Shown: positions 43,150 to 50,638 of the stretch, piece after piece
Position numbering within the stretch: the stretch's first letter is position 1
How the letters are laid out: every line of letters starts with the position of its first letter
Source: Pseudomonas mosselii
Lineage (GTDB): Bacteria; Pseudomonadota; Gammaproteobacteria; Pseudomonadales; Pseudomonadaceae
NCBI RefSeq assembly: GCF_005796105.1
Contig: NZ_VAUO01000001.1
Coordinates: 868,001-932,000, forward strand
Direction of reading: 5' to 3'
DNA: 64,000 nt
Notes under the pieces: model-generated
Database searches by the model: none
What the model saw: only the letters and a program-made list of their open reading frames with translations
What the model was told of the DNA's origin: nothing
Program-made: the position numbers and the translations under genes

Positions 43150-45011
43150 GGCCGCGAACTCCCAGGCACGGCCGGCACCACTGCCATCTGCTCTTGTACG
43201 CCAGGCTGACCGTACGACTCGACCGGCAGCGCATTGGCAGGCGCGGGCTGGACCCATTGACGCGCCTGCAAGCTCGACTCGGTGCCGGTGGAAAACTCCA
43301 TGTCCGAAGGGCTCTGGTACGGCAGGTTGCGCACGATACGCGGGGTGATCGCCAGCACCAGCTCGGATTGGCTCATGTCATCTTTGTTACTGCCGAACAG
43401 CCGCCCGATTCCGGGGATGTCGCCAAGCCCTGGGATCTTGTTGCCGCTGGCGTTGTGGTCATTGCGCACTAGGCCGGCCAACACCTGGGTTTCGCCATCG
43501 TGCAGGCGCAAGCTGGTCTGCGCGTTGCGGGTGTCGACCTGGACCGGAATGGTGCCCTGGCGGGTCGCCTCCAGCGGCGTGGCATTACTGACCTCCAGCG
43601 CCACCTTGATCGCCACCTCGTTGTTCAGGTGCACAGTGGGCTGCACTTCGAGTTTCAGGCCCACGTCGAGGTAGGTGACGCTCTCGGTGATCACCGGCCC
43701 CTGGGTGGACGGCACCGAGGTGGCGCTGATGATCGGCACCCGCTGGCCGATGTGAATGCGCGCCTGCTCACGGTTGCTCACCCGGATCACTGGGCTGGCC
43801 AGGGTGTTGATGTCCTTGTCCTGGGCGTTGATCTTGGCCTGCGGCGCCGGCGAGATGCTGATGCGGCTGGAGTTGATTCCTCGCAACTGGTCAAGCACGC
43901 CCACCGAGCTGCCGTCGCTGTTGATCACGCCGAAGGTGTTGGGCCATTGCAAGCCAAGGTCGAGGATGCGCGAGCGGGCCACCTCCATCACCTCCACCTC
44001 CAGGACCACCTCGGGATTGGACTGGTCCTGCGACTGCAAGAGTTTTTCGGCCATGCGCACGGCGTCTGGGGTGTCTCGCATGGTCAGGGTGTTCAAGCGT
44101 TCGTCGACGAACACGTCACGGGTCTTGAGCATGGTCTTGACCATGTTCAGCGCAGTGTTGGCGTCGATGCTGGTCAGGTAGAAGGTGCGCATGACCAGCT
44201 CTTGATAGTCCTTGGTTTTCTGCGGCGAGTCGGGGTAGATCAGCAGGGTGTTGTCGTTGACGATCTTCTGGTGCAACTGGTTTTGCTCCAGCAGCAGCGC
44301 CACGGCATCCTCGATGCGCACTTCGCGCACGAAAATGGTCGCCTTCATGTCCGGGCGCAGGTCCTTGTCGAAGATGAAGTTGATCCCGGCCACCTGGGCC
44401 AGGACCTCGAAGATGGTCTTGAGGTTGGCTTCGCGGAACTCCAGGGTGACTGGCCGCTCCAGGCGGCTGCGCAGTTGCGGATAAGGCGTGGCAGTGCGGG
44501 CCTGGACGTTCTCGATGTCAGTGCGCAGCATGATGCCCTTCTGGTTCTGCGGATCGAGGCGCAGCACCTCGCGCATGAAACGCTCGGCGCCGAACAGGTC
44601 GCCCTGACGCAGCGCTGCCTGGCCGAGGGCGACGCGCTCGTCGAGGGTGCGGATCAGCTCGATCTGGCGCACGCCTTCCTGGGCGCGGCGGTTGTTCGGC
44701 TCAAGGGTCAGCACGCGGCCATACCCCATGCGTGCATTGGCGAAGTCATGCCGCGCACGGTCACTGTCGGCCTGGGCCAGCAGCGCCTCCACCGCCGTCT
44801 GCCGGGCATGCGCCAGGGCAATGTTCAGCTCGGTGTCGCGCGGTTTGTCACGCAGGGCCTCTTCCAGGCGGGCGATGCCGGCCTCGTACTGGCCGTCCTG
44901 GATCAGCTCGGCGCTGTCCTTGCGAATTGCACTGGTGCCGCACCCGGCGATGGCCACGCACAGCGCCAACAGCAGGAACGGAGCGGGCTTGCTCGACTTC
45001 GAAGGCTTCAT
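43146..45011 (-). CDS. gspD: Secretin with TPR domain (GspD/MshL-like) lipoprotein
   Basis: This 621-residue outer-membrane secretin starts with a lipobox (AIAGCGT, Cys about 24), then TPR repeats (about 35-170: YEAGIARLEEALRDKPRDTE, LFGAERFMREVLRLDP), an STN/N0 domain, N1 domain (about 225-300), and the secretin core (PEVVLEVEVMEVARSRILDLG, VTYLDVGLKLEVQPTV, NKIPGLGDIPGIGRLFGS, ELVLAITPRIV). The TPR front end is found in MSHA-like and beta-proteobacterial secretins, not in classic Xcp GspD. It overlaps neighbours on both sides. It forms the exit pore for the linked secretion machine. Confidence 0.92.
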   Translation of the reverse strand: MKPSKSSKPAPFLLLALCVAIAGCGTSAIRKDSAELIQDGQYEAGIARLEEALRDKPRDTELNIALAHARQTAVEALLAQADSDRARHDFANARMGYGRVLTLEPNNRRAQEGVRQIELIRTLDERVALGQAALRQGDLFGAERFMREVLRLDPQNQKGIMLRTDIENVQARTATPYPQLRSRLERPVTLEFREANLKTIFEVLAQVAGINFIFDKDLRPDMKATIFVREVRIEDAVALLLEQNQLHQKIVNDNTLLIYPDSPQKTKDYQELVMRTFYLTSIDANTALNMVKTMLKTRDVFVDERLNTLTMRDTPDAVRMAEKLLQSQDQSNPEVVLEVEVMEVARSRILDLGLQWPNTFGVINSDGSSVGVLDQLRGINSSRISISPAPQAKINAQDKDINTLASPVIRVSNREQARIHIGQRVPIISATSVPSTQGPVITESVTYLDVGLKLEVQPTVHLNNEVAIKVALEVSNATPLEATRQGTIPVQVDTRNAQTSLRLHDGETQVLAGLVRNDHNASGNKIPGLGDIPGIGRLFGSNKDDMSQSELVLAITPRIVRNLPYQSPSDMEFSTGTESSLQARQWVQPAPANALPVESYGQPGVQEQMAVVPAVPGSSRP

Positions 45012-45505
45012 GGGGCGCTCCCGACAGACAAGGTCTGTAGCTGGTGCAGTGGCAGGTAGACCAGGCCCAGCTCGTTGGCCGAGACATGGTCGAGGCGGTA
45101 GGTGTCTTCGATCACGTCGCCCTGGCGCACGACGTAGAGTTTTTCGCCGTCCTGCAAGAACACTTGCAGGTCGTCCCGATCCCCCAGCCGGCCGACAAAC
45201 TGGAACGGCAACGCAGGCGCGGTGGGCGCCACGATGACCGGGCTGACCACCGGTGGCGCCTCAGTGACCGTGGCCAGTTGCTGCGGCGCGGTCCATTGCT
45301 GGCTGGGGAACAGATCACGCGGGGCGCTGGCCTCATCGCGCGGTAAGCTCGCCTCTAGCGGCGCCAGCGCAGGCCTGTGCGAATCCGCTCGCTGCGCCTG
45401 CGGCGCAACCCCCTGTTGGTCTTCGAACCAGTGTCCGGGCGCCCACGCCAAGGCGGCGCTGACCCCAAGAAAACCGATCCACATCACGCTACGCCGACTG
45501 TTCAT
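45008..45505 (-). CDS. GspC/PilP-like inner-membrane coupling protein
   Basis: This 165-residue protein has one N-terminal span (VMWIGFLGVSAALAWA), a Pro/Ala-rich linker, and a C-terminal small beta domain (LPFQFVGRLGDRDDLQVFLQDGEKLYVVRQGD, then LDHVSANELGLVYLPL) of the HR/PilP kind that touches the secretin N0 domain. The ATG at 45505 is preferred over the GTG at 45508. It overlaps gspD by 4 bases. Confidence 0.75.
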   Translation of the reverse strand: MNSRRSVMWIGFLGVSAALAWAPGHWFEDQQGVAPQAQRADSHRPALAPLEASLPRDEASAPRDLFPSQQWTAPQQLATVTEAPPVVSPVIVAPTAPALPFQFVGRLGDRDDLQVFLQDGEKLYVVRQGDVIEDTYRLDHVSANELGLVYLPLHQLQTLSVGSAP

Positions 45506-46056
45506 CACGACCTCGACAGGTAAAGGGTCATGCGCACCCGACCGGTGAGTTCACGTTCACCGATGCGCGGGCGTTGCAGTTCAAGGTCTTCCAGGACCAC
45601 GGTCGGCAGTTGACTGAGCAGCGCGTTGAGGAAACCGCGAATCTGCGGGTAACTGCCACGCACCGGCAGGACGATCTGGTAGCGCGCCAGCTGGGTCTTA
45701 GGGTCCACGCCCAAGGCGTACTCGCCGCGCGCCAGGCTGATGCGTTCGGCGCTGGCCAGGTGGTACAGGCGCTCGATCAGCGCACTGGCCTCTGGCTGGC
45801 CGGGCAGTTGCTGGCGCAAATCGTCCAGTACCTGTTGCTCGGGCTTGACCTGGACCTTCAGCTCGCCACGCTCCAGGCGCTTGACCTGCACGCTGGCGTC
45901 AGCCTCGCTGGCACGCAGTTCGCGCACCGCTTGCCACTGCGGTAGCACCCAGGCCAGGGTCAGTACCAAGGCCAACAGCGCCATCAGCACAGCGCTCAGG
46001 CCTACCCGACCAAGGCGTGCAAGGGTTTCGTACAGGATCAGGCTAGGGACGCGCAT
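45505..46056 (-). CDS. PilO/GspM-like inner-membrane platform protein
   Basis: This 183-residue protein has a single N-terminal span (GLSAVLMALLALVLTLAWVLPQWQ), a coiled coil, and a ferredoxin-like domain (IERLYHLASAERISLARGEY, PVRGSYPQIRGFLNALLSQLP). This is the PilO/GspM layout. It overlaps the PilN-like gene by 14 bases. Confidence 0.77.
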   Translation of the reverse strand: MRVPSLILYETLARLGRVGLSAVLMALLALVLTLAWVLPQWQAVRELRASEADASVQVKRLERGELKVQVKPEQQVLDDLRQQLPGQPEASALIERLYHLASAERISLARGEYALGVDPKTQLARYQIVLPVRGSYPQIRGFLNALLSQLPTVVLEDLELQRPRIGERELTGRVRMTLYLSRS

Positions 46057-46585
46057 GACCGGTCTCCCAGGTGGCTGTCAGGTTGAAGCGCACCGGATGT
46101 TCGGCCTGCCCCGCCATCACCTCATGGTTGAGCAGCGACACATCCGACAGCGCCGCACTGCGCTCGAGGCGCTGGTGGTACTGGAGCATGGCTTCCAGGT
46201 TGCGGGCTTCAGCGCTGATGCGTACCTGGCCCTTGCGTGCATCGGGGGTCAGGCTAAGCAACGCCACGTCCTCCTGTGGCAGCGCTTCGAGCATGGCGAA
46301 CAGCTGTTGCCAGGGCCGCTGCAGTTGCTGCGAAACACTGCGCATCTGCGCCAGGCGCTCGGCCTGCTCGCGTACTGCCGCGCTGCTTTGCGGTGCGGCA
46401 GTGGCCGAGCGGCGGCCTAGCCTGAGTTCGAGCCGATGCACGCGGGCCTCAAGGCCTGCCTGCTCGCTCATCAGTTGCTGCTGGGCCAGCACCAGCAAAC
46501 CGACCAGTGCAGCGCCGAAGATCAGCAGCGCCCAGGCCAGCGGGCGGCTCTGGCGTGGTTGAAACTCCAGGTCGAGACGGCGCAT
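46043..46585 (-). CDS. PilN-like (GspL C-terminal-type) platform protein
   Basis: This 180-residue protein has MRRLDLEFQPR, a span (PLAWALLIFGAALVGLLVLAQ), a coiled coil, and an alpha/beta domain (LFAMLEALPQEDVALLSLTPDARKG). It is the PilN half of the PilM-PilN pair that GspL represents as one protein. The start at 46585 begins one base after the preceding stop. Confidence 0.77.
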   Translation of the reverse strand: MRRLDLEFQPRQSRPLAWALLIFGAALVGLLVLAQQQLMSEQAGLEARVHRLELRLGRRSATAAPQSSAAVREQAERLAQMRSVSQQLQRPWQQLFAMLEALPQEDVALLSLTPDARKGQVRISAEARNLEAMLQYHQRLERSAALSDVSLLNHEVMAGQAEHPVRFNLTATWETGHARP

Positions 46586-46586
46586 G

Positions 46587-47381
46587 TCAGGCCACCGCTC
46601 GCCACATCGCGCACAGCGGATCGGCCTCGGCCAGCCCACTGCACAGCTGCACCGCGGCCAGGCTCAACGCCGCCTGGCGACCTGGAGCATGTAGGTACAC
46701 CTGCGGCAGTGGCTCGCCATACAGCTCGCCGGTGCGTTCGATCAGCGCCTGCAGCGCCTGGTCGTTATCGGCGCAGCCCTGGGCCAGCACCTGCTGCCAG
46801 CAACCGTGGGCCGCCAGCAGCAGCACGCTGCGCCGGGGTTCGGCCAGCACAAACAGGAAGTTCCCAGGTTCAAGTTGCGCCTGACAGTGGTTGTAGGCGG
46901 CCATCAGGTATGGCTGCACCGAACGCAGCCGCAGATGACGCTGCTGGCCCTGCGCCTGCAAGCCTTGCAGCAACGCCTCGGGCAATGCCGTGGCGATGCG
47001 CGCAGCCCCGGCAGGCTCGGGCGACAGGACGATGCGCCAGTCATCCAGAGCCTGCCCGTAGAGGTTTTCGAAGCAGGCCTGAGCGTAGGCATACAGCTCG
47101 CGCGGATGACCAATCGCATCGCTCCACGGCACCAGGCAGAAGCGGCTGAAGCGTGCTGACAACAGTATCTGCAACGGGGCACCGTTGACTTGGTGTTCGG
47201 TCAGCAGGCCATCGAGGGCGAGCAACGCTGCGGCCCAAGCCGGTTGCGCCGCCTGGCAGGTGAACGCCTGGCTGCCCAGCCACTGGTGCCGCTGGCCATG
47301 CCAACGTCCCAGGCCCACACCCTCGGCGCCGAGCACGGCGCAATAGCGGCACGCGCCGCGATCAAACAGTGAATGTGACAC
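46587..47381 (-). CDS. PilM-like / GspL cytoplasmic-domain protein
   Basis: This 264-residue soluble protein is divergent but fits the actin-like PilM/GspL-N group by position and by pieces such as LQILLSARFSRFCLVPWSD and LFVLAEPRRSVLLLAAHG. It lies between gspE and the PilN-like gene, exactly where PilM/GspL is expected, and its start overlaps gspE by 20 bases. It would dock the ATPase to the inner-membrane platform. Sequence similarity is weak; the call leans on gene order. Confidence 0.65.
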   Translation of the reverse strand: MSHSLFDRGACRYCAVLGAEGVGLGRWHGQRHQWLGSQAFTCQAAQPAWAAALLALDGLLTEHQVNGAPLQILLSARFSRFCLVPWSDAIGHPRELYAYAQACFENLYGQALDDWRIVLSPEPAGAARIATALPEALLQGLQAQGQQRHLRLRSVQPYLMAAYNHCQAQLEPGNFLFVLAEPRRSVLLLAAHGCWQQVLAQGCADNDQALQALIERTGELYGEPLPQVYLHAPGRQAALSLAAVQLCSGLAEADPLCAMWRAVA

Positions 47382-49053
47382 GGTTGATCTCCTCGAGTGT
47401 GGTGCGGCCCGTGCGGACCAGGTCCAGGGCCGAGGCGCGCAGCAGGCGTAGGCCGCGTTGGCAGGCCATCTGCTTGATCTGCGAGAGTGGGCGGCGTTCG
47501 ACGATCATCTGCCGCAGGTCGTCGTCCAGGTGCAGCAATTCGGCAATCGCATTGCGTCCGCGGTAGCCACTGCCACGGCACTGGCCGCAGCCCTGGGCGC
47601 GCACGAAATGCCAGCCCGTGACCGCCTCGCGGGTCAGCGCCGAGGCACCGAGCAGCTCATCGTCCGGCTCGCATGGCACCGCGCAGTGAGTGCAGGCCAG
47701 GCGCACCAGGCGCTGTGCCAGCACGGCGTTGAGCGCCGAGACGAAGCTGTAGGGGTCGACCTGCATCTGGCTGAAGCGGCCAATCACGTCGAATACGTTG
47801 TTGGCGTGGATGGTGGTGAATACCAGGTGTCCGGTGAGCGCCGACTGCACCGCGATCTGCGCGGTATCCGGGTCACGGATCTCGCCGACCAGGATCTTGT
47901 CCGGGTCGTGGCGCAGGATCGAGCGTAGGCCACGGGCGAACGTCAGGCCCTTCTTCTCGTTGACCGGGATTTGCAGCACGCCCGGCAACTGATACTCCAC
48001 CGGGTCTTCGATGGTGATGATCTTGTCCACGCCATGGTTGATCTCGCTGAGCATGGCGTACAGCGTGGTGGTCTTGCCGCTGCCGGTAGGGCCGGTGACC
48101 AGGATCATGCCGTAGGGCTCGGCCGCCAGCCGGCGCAAGGCGCGCAGGGTGTGCTCCTCGAACCCCAGGGCCTGCAACTGCACGCCACTGACCTGATCGG
48201 ACAAGTCCTGCTTGTCGAGCACCCGCAACACCGCGTCCTCACCGAAGATGCTTGGCATGATCGACACGCGAAAATCGATCTGCCGATCACCGATTGCCAC
48301 CTTGAAACGACCGTCCTGGGGCACGCGCTTCTCACCGATGTCCAGCTCGGCCATGACCTTGATGCGCGAGATCACCTGCTCGGCGAACGCACTGCCGCTG
48401 GCCTTGCCGGCGCCATTGAGGACACCGTCGATACGGTACTTGATGGTCAGGCCCTGGCCGGTCATGCCTAGGTGGATGTCGCTGGCGTGCTGTTTGAGGG
48501 CGTCGTACAGGGTGGAGTTGACGAGCTTGACCACCCGGCTCTGGTCCTCACTGATGCTGGTCAGCGACAACCGTTGCAGGGCATCGCCTTCGCCGCTCGC
48601 CTCGGCGCCCGGGTCGAGCGCGTCGACGGCATGGAAACTTTCTTCGTGGCGGGCCAGAAATGCCGCCAGGTCGGCGGCGTGCGTCAGGTACAGCGGCGCG
48701 CCTTGCAGGCAGTCATCGATCCAGGCCAGGCGTGCGCTATCGAAGGGATCGGCGAACACCCCGATCAGCTCGCCGCCCCGCTCCACCAGCGCGAACTCGC
48801 GTTTCAGGCACTGGGCCAGACTGACGTGGGCGAAGGCCGGAGTGCTGGCGAACAGCGCCTGGGTATCGAGCAATGGATAACGCAAGGTACTGGCCAGGCG
48901 CTGAGTGAACACGCCGGGGCTGTCGCACGAAAGACGCTCAAGGCACGCAAGCAGGCGCTCTTCGCCCGCTTGCAGGCGGGCCTGTGCCAACAGTTCGCGG
49001 GGATAACCGGGCTGCGACAGGGCCAGCGGATCTGGATCGAATGCCTGTGCCAT
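47362..49053 (-). CDS. gspE: Type II secretion ATPase GspE
   Basis: This 563-residue ATPase has an N-terminal MshEN/GSPII_E_N region (about 20-150), then the GspE/PilB core: Walker A GPTGSGKTTTLYAML, Asp box ITIEDPVEYQL, Walker B-like ILVGEIRDPDTA, His box TGHLVFTTIHANN, and a tetracysteine zinc site (CTHCAVPC ... CGQCRGSGYRGRNAI). It powers pseudopilus assembly at the inner membrane. It opens a tightly packed operon that runs to csgG and beyond. Confidence 0.95.
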   Translation of the reverse strand: MAQAFDPDPLALSQPGYPRELLAQARLQAGEERLLACLERLSCDSPGVFTQRLASTLRYPLLDTQALFASTPAFAHVSLAQCLKREFALVERGGELIGVFADPFDSARLAWIDDCLQGAPLYLTHAADLAAFLARHEESFHAVDALDPGAEASGEGDALQRLSLTSISEDQSRVVKLVNSTLYDALKQHASDIHLGMTGQGLTIKYRIDGVLNGAGKASGSAFAEQVISRIKVMAELDIGEKRVPQDGRFKVAIGDRQIDFRVSIMPSIFGEDAVLRVLDKQDLSDQVSGVQLQALGFEEHTLRALRRLAAEPYGMILVTGPTGSGKTTTLYAMLSEINHGVDKIITIEDPVEYQLPGVLQIPVNEKKGLTFARGLRSILRHDPDKILVGEIRDPDTAQIAVQSALTGHLVFTTIHANNVFDVIGRFSQMQVDPYSFVSALNAVLAQRLVRLACTHCAVPCEPDDELLGASALTREAVTGWHFVRAQGCGQCRGSGYRGRNAIAELLHLDDDLRQMIVERRPLSQIKQMACQRGLRLLRASALDLVRTGRTTLEEINRVTFTV

Positions 49054-49107
49054 TGCCTGCGACTCCGCTCAAGGGCGACGCCGCAGGCAGTGATGCGTGG
49101 GGCGCCG

Positions 49108-49638
49108 CTATTCCCCGGTGAGTAGCTGATCGTCGTCAGGTTCGGCGGGCTTCTCGCCATTGCGGCGGCGGTCGGCCAGTACCCAGCTGCCATCGAACAA
49201 CTGCAGGGGGAACGATTGGTTCCTGTTCTGGCGTCGTTCGACGAACCCCTCGGCCGGTCGGTCCGTGGCCCTGCGCTGGCGCTCTATCCCCATCAGGTCG
49301 AAAACCGCGCGGGCCAGTTCCATCAGCGGGAATGGCTTGAACAGGACATGGCTCACACCCAGTTCGGCGGCCCGCTCACGCACCTCGGCGGTGGGATGGG
49401 CGGTGATCAGCACGAAATGGCACGACCTGTTCCTGCGTACGGTCTCCAGAACCTGAAACCCCTCCATGTCGGGCAAGCGGTAATCCAGCACAATCACATC
49501 CGGCGCCAGGCGCTCGGCCAGGCCAATACCACTGGCACCGTCGTGGGCAACCTGGACCTCCAGGCCTTGCGCCTGCAAATACGATTGCAGGTTTTGCGCA
49601 AGGGTCTGTTCGTCGTCGACTACCAATACTCTGTTCAC
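49108..49638 (-). CDS. Single-domain response-regulator-like protein
   Basis: This 176-residue protein has a receiver domain at residues about 2-120 (VLVVDDEQTL, phospho-acceptor Asp in VIVLDYRLPDMEG, Thr in LITAHPT, Lys in LFKPFPL) and a short C-terminal tail (DRPAEGFVERRQNRNQ, FDGSWVLADRRRNGEK) with no DNA-binding domain. GTG 49638 is the start: GGGAG lies upstream and the receiver begins at once; an extension to 49911 would run through the promoter region. It is the first gene of the secretion operon, 54 bases before gspE. It may tune the secretion ATPase or relay a signal from MnxS kinases; that is inference. Confidence 0.82.
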   Translation of the reverse strand: MNRVLVVDDEQTLAQNLQSYLQAQGLEVQVAHDGASGIGLAERLAPDVIVLDYRLPDMEGFQVLETVRRNRSCHFVLITAHPTAEVRERAAELGVSHVLFKPFPLMELARAVFDLMGIERQRRATDRPAEGFVERRQNRNQSFPLQLFDGSWVLADRRRNGEKPAEPDDDQLLTGE

Positions 49639-49702
49639 CAAGGTCCACTCCCAAGAACTGCCCGGTTTCCCGGTCTGCGAAGTGCGGCCTTGTAGAGGCT
49701 TG

Positions 49703-49718
49703 AGCAGTCTTCGTGCCA
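49703..49718 (-). promoter_or_regulatory. Sigma-54 promoter for the secretion operon
   Basis: The minus strand reads TGGCACGAAGACTGCT: the -24 box TGGCACG is perfect and the -12 box is CTGC instead of TTGC, with correct spacing. It lies about 65 bases before the receiver-protein start. Confidence 0.7.
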
Positions 49719-49802
49719 GGCATGAAGGATTGTTGCTTACCGCTTGCAAGCGGTTGATATTGCTGAGACTTTCGTACGCCTTCAGGGCAGCGGTGGCGGC
49801 AG

Positions 49803-49821
49803 TTCCCCATAACTGGGGGAA
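49803..49821. promoter_or_regulatory. Enhancer-like palindrome 1 upstream of the secretion operon
   Basis: TTCCCCATAACTGGGGGAA is an inverted repeat (TTCCCC/GGGGAA). Its centre is about 94 bases upstream of the -24 box. Confidence 0.6.
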
Positions 49822-49846
49822 CTGATAGCACTTTGCCCTGAGACGA

Positions 49847-49864
49847 TTCCCCAGGAGTGGGGAA
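49847..49864. promoter_or_regulatory. Enhancer-like palindrome 2 upstream of the secretion operon
   Basis: TTCCCCAGGAGTGGGGAA is a 7-bp perfect inverted repeat with a 4-base spacer. Its centre is about 43.5 bases (four helical turns) from palindrome 1, so both would face the same side of the DNA. Confidence 0.62.
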
Positions 49865-49879
49865 ACGCACGCGCCGGCC

Positions 49880-50533
49880 TCAGTCGATGCGCTCCACTGT
49901 AGCGGATTCACGCAAACGTTGGCGCACTGAATAGCGCGCCTGGGCTTGCTTGTGTGCCATCAGCAGGTCACGGGCCATGGCCCGTTGCGACTCAATGTCT
50001 GTGTGGGTTAAGACTGAAGTGTTATCACTTTGGTTCTGTTTTTCTTCGAATCGGTGACGATTGGCCAGCCAAAAGGCCTGCACCTCGGCCGCGTCAGGCT
50101 CGGCCACCTCGGTGAGTCGTGCATAGGCCTGCTGGGCGGCCAACTCATGCCGGGTATAGTCGGCAAAGCCTGGACGGTCGAAACCGGCGGCGCTCAGGCG
50201 ACGGTCGAACGACGCCGAGCCGCCGAGCGCTGCTTCGAACGCCGCCACCTGCGCCTCCACGTCTGCCTCGCTGATGACGATGCCCAGGCGCTGGGCGTGC
50301 TGCCACAGCAGCTCCTTGTCGATCAGTTCGTCCAGCGCCTGGTCACGCAGGCGTCGATACAACTGGGGGTTGCGGATGCTGGTCGGCGCCCGCCCGTGGG
50401 CCTGAAGAAACTCACTGAAATAGTGCTCCAGGCGCAGCACGCCAATGTCCACGCCATTGACCCTGGCCACCGCTTGGTCGGCACGGCTGAACGGACTCAG
50501 CAGCAATAGCAGGCACATCATCACTATACGCAT
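49880..50533 (-). CDS. SurA-N-like periplasmic chaperone (PPIase-related, MofB-like)
   Basis: This 217-residue protein has a signal peptide (MRIVMMCLLLLLSPFSRA) and a SurA-N-type helical domain: VARVNGVDI, YRRLRDQALDELIDKELLWQHAQRLGIVISEADVEAQVAAFE. A parvulin catalytic domain is not evident before the end, so it is likely a chaperone only. The start at 50533 fits the signal peptide. It closes the copper-oxidase-linked operon. In Leptothrix, a peptidyl-prolyl-isomerase-like gene (mofB) also follows the Mn oxidase gene mofA. Confidence 0.78.
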   Translation of the reverse strand: MRIVMMCLLLLLSPFSRADQAVARVNGVDIGVLRLEHYFSEFLQAHGRAPTSIRNPQLYRRLRDQALDELIDKELLWQHAQRLGIVISEADVEAQVAAFEAALGGSASFDRRLSAAGFDRPGFADYTRHELAAQQAYARLTEVAEPDAAEVQAFWLANRHRFEEKQNQSDNTSVLTHTDIESQRAMARDLLMAHKQAQARYSVRQRLRESATVERID

Positions 50534-50638
50534 GGCCAAACCTCCAAGCAGGCGCGAACTTGCCCCGCGATTACCGGCATTGTCGATCCCATCCCCAGGG
50601 TTTCTGGGAATGCGCAGCAAGCCCGCCCCGGCAAACCG

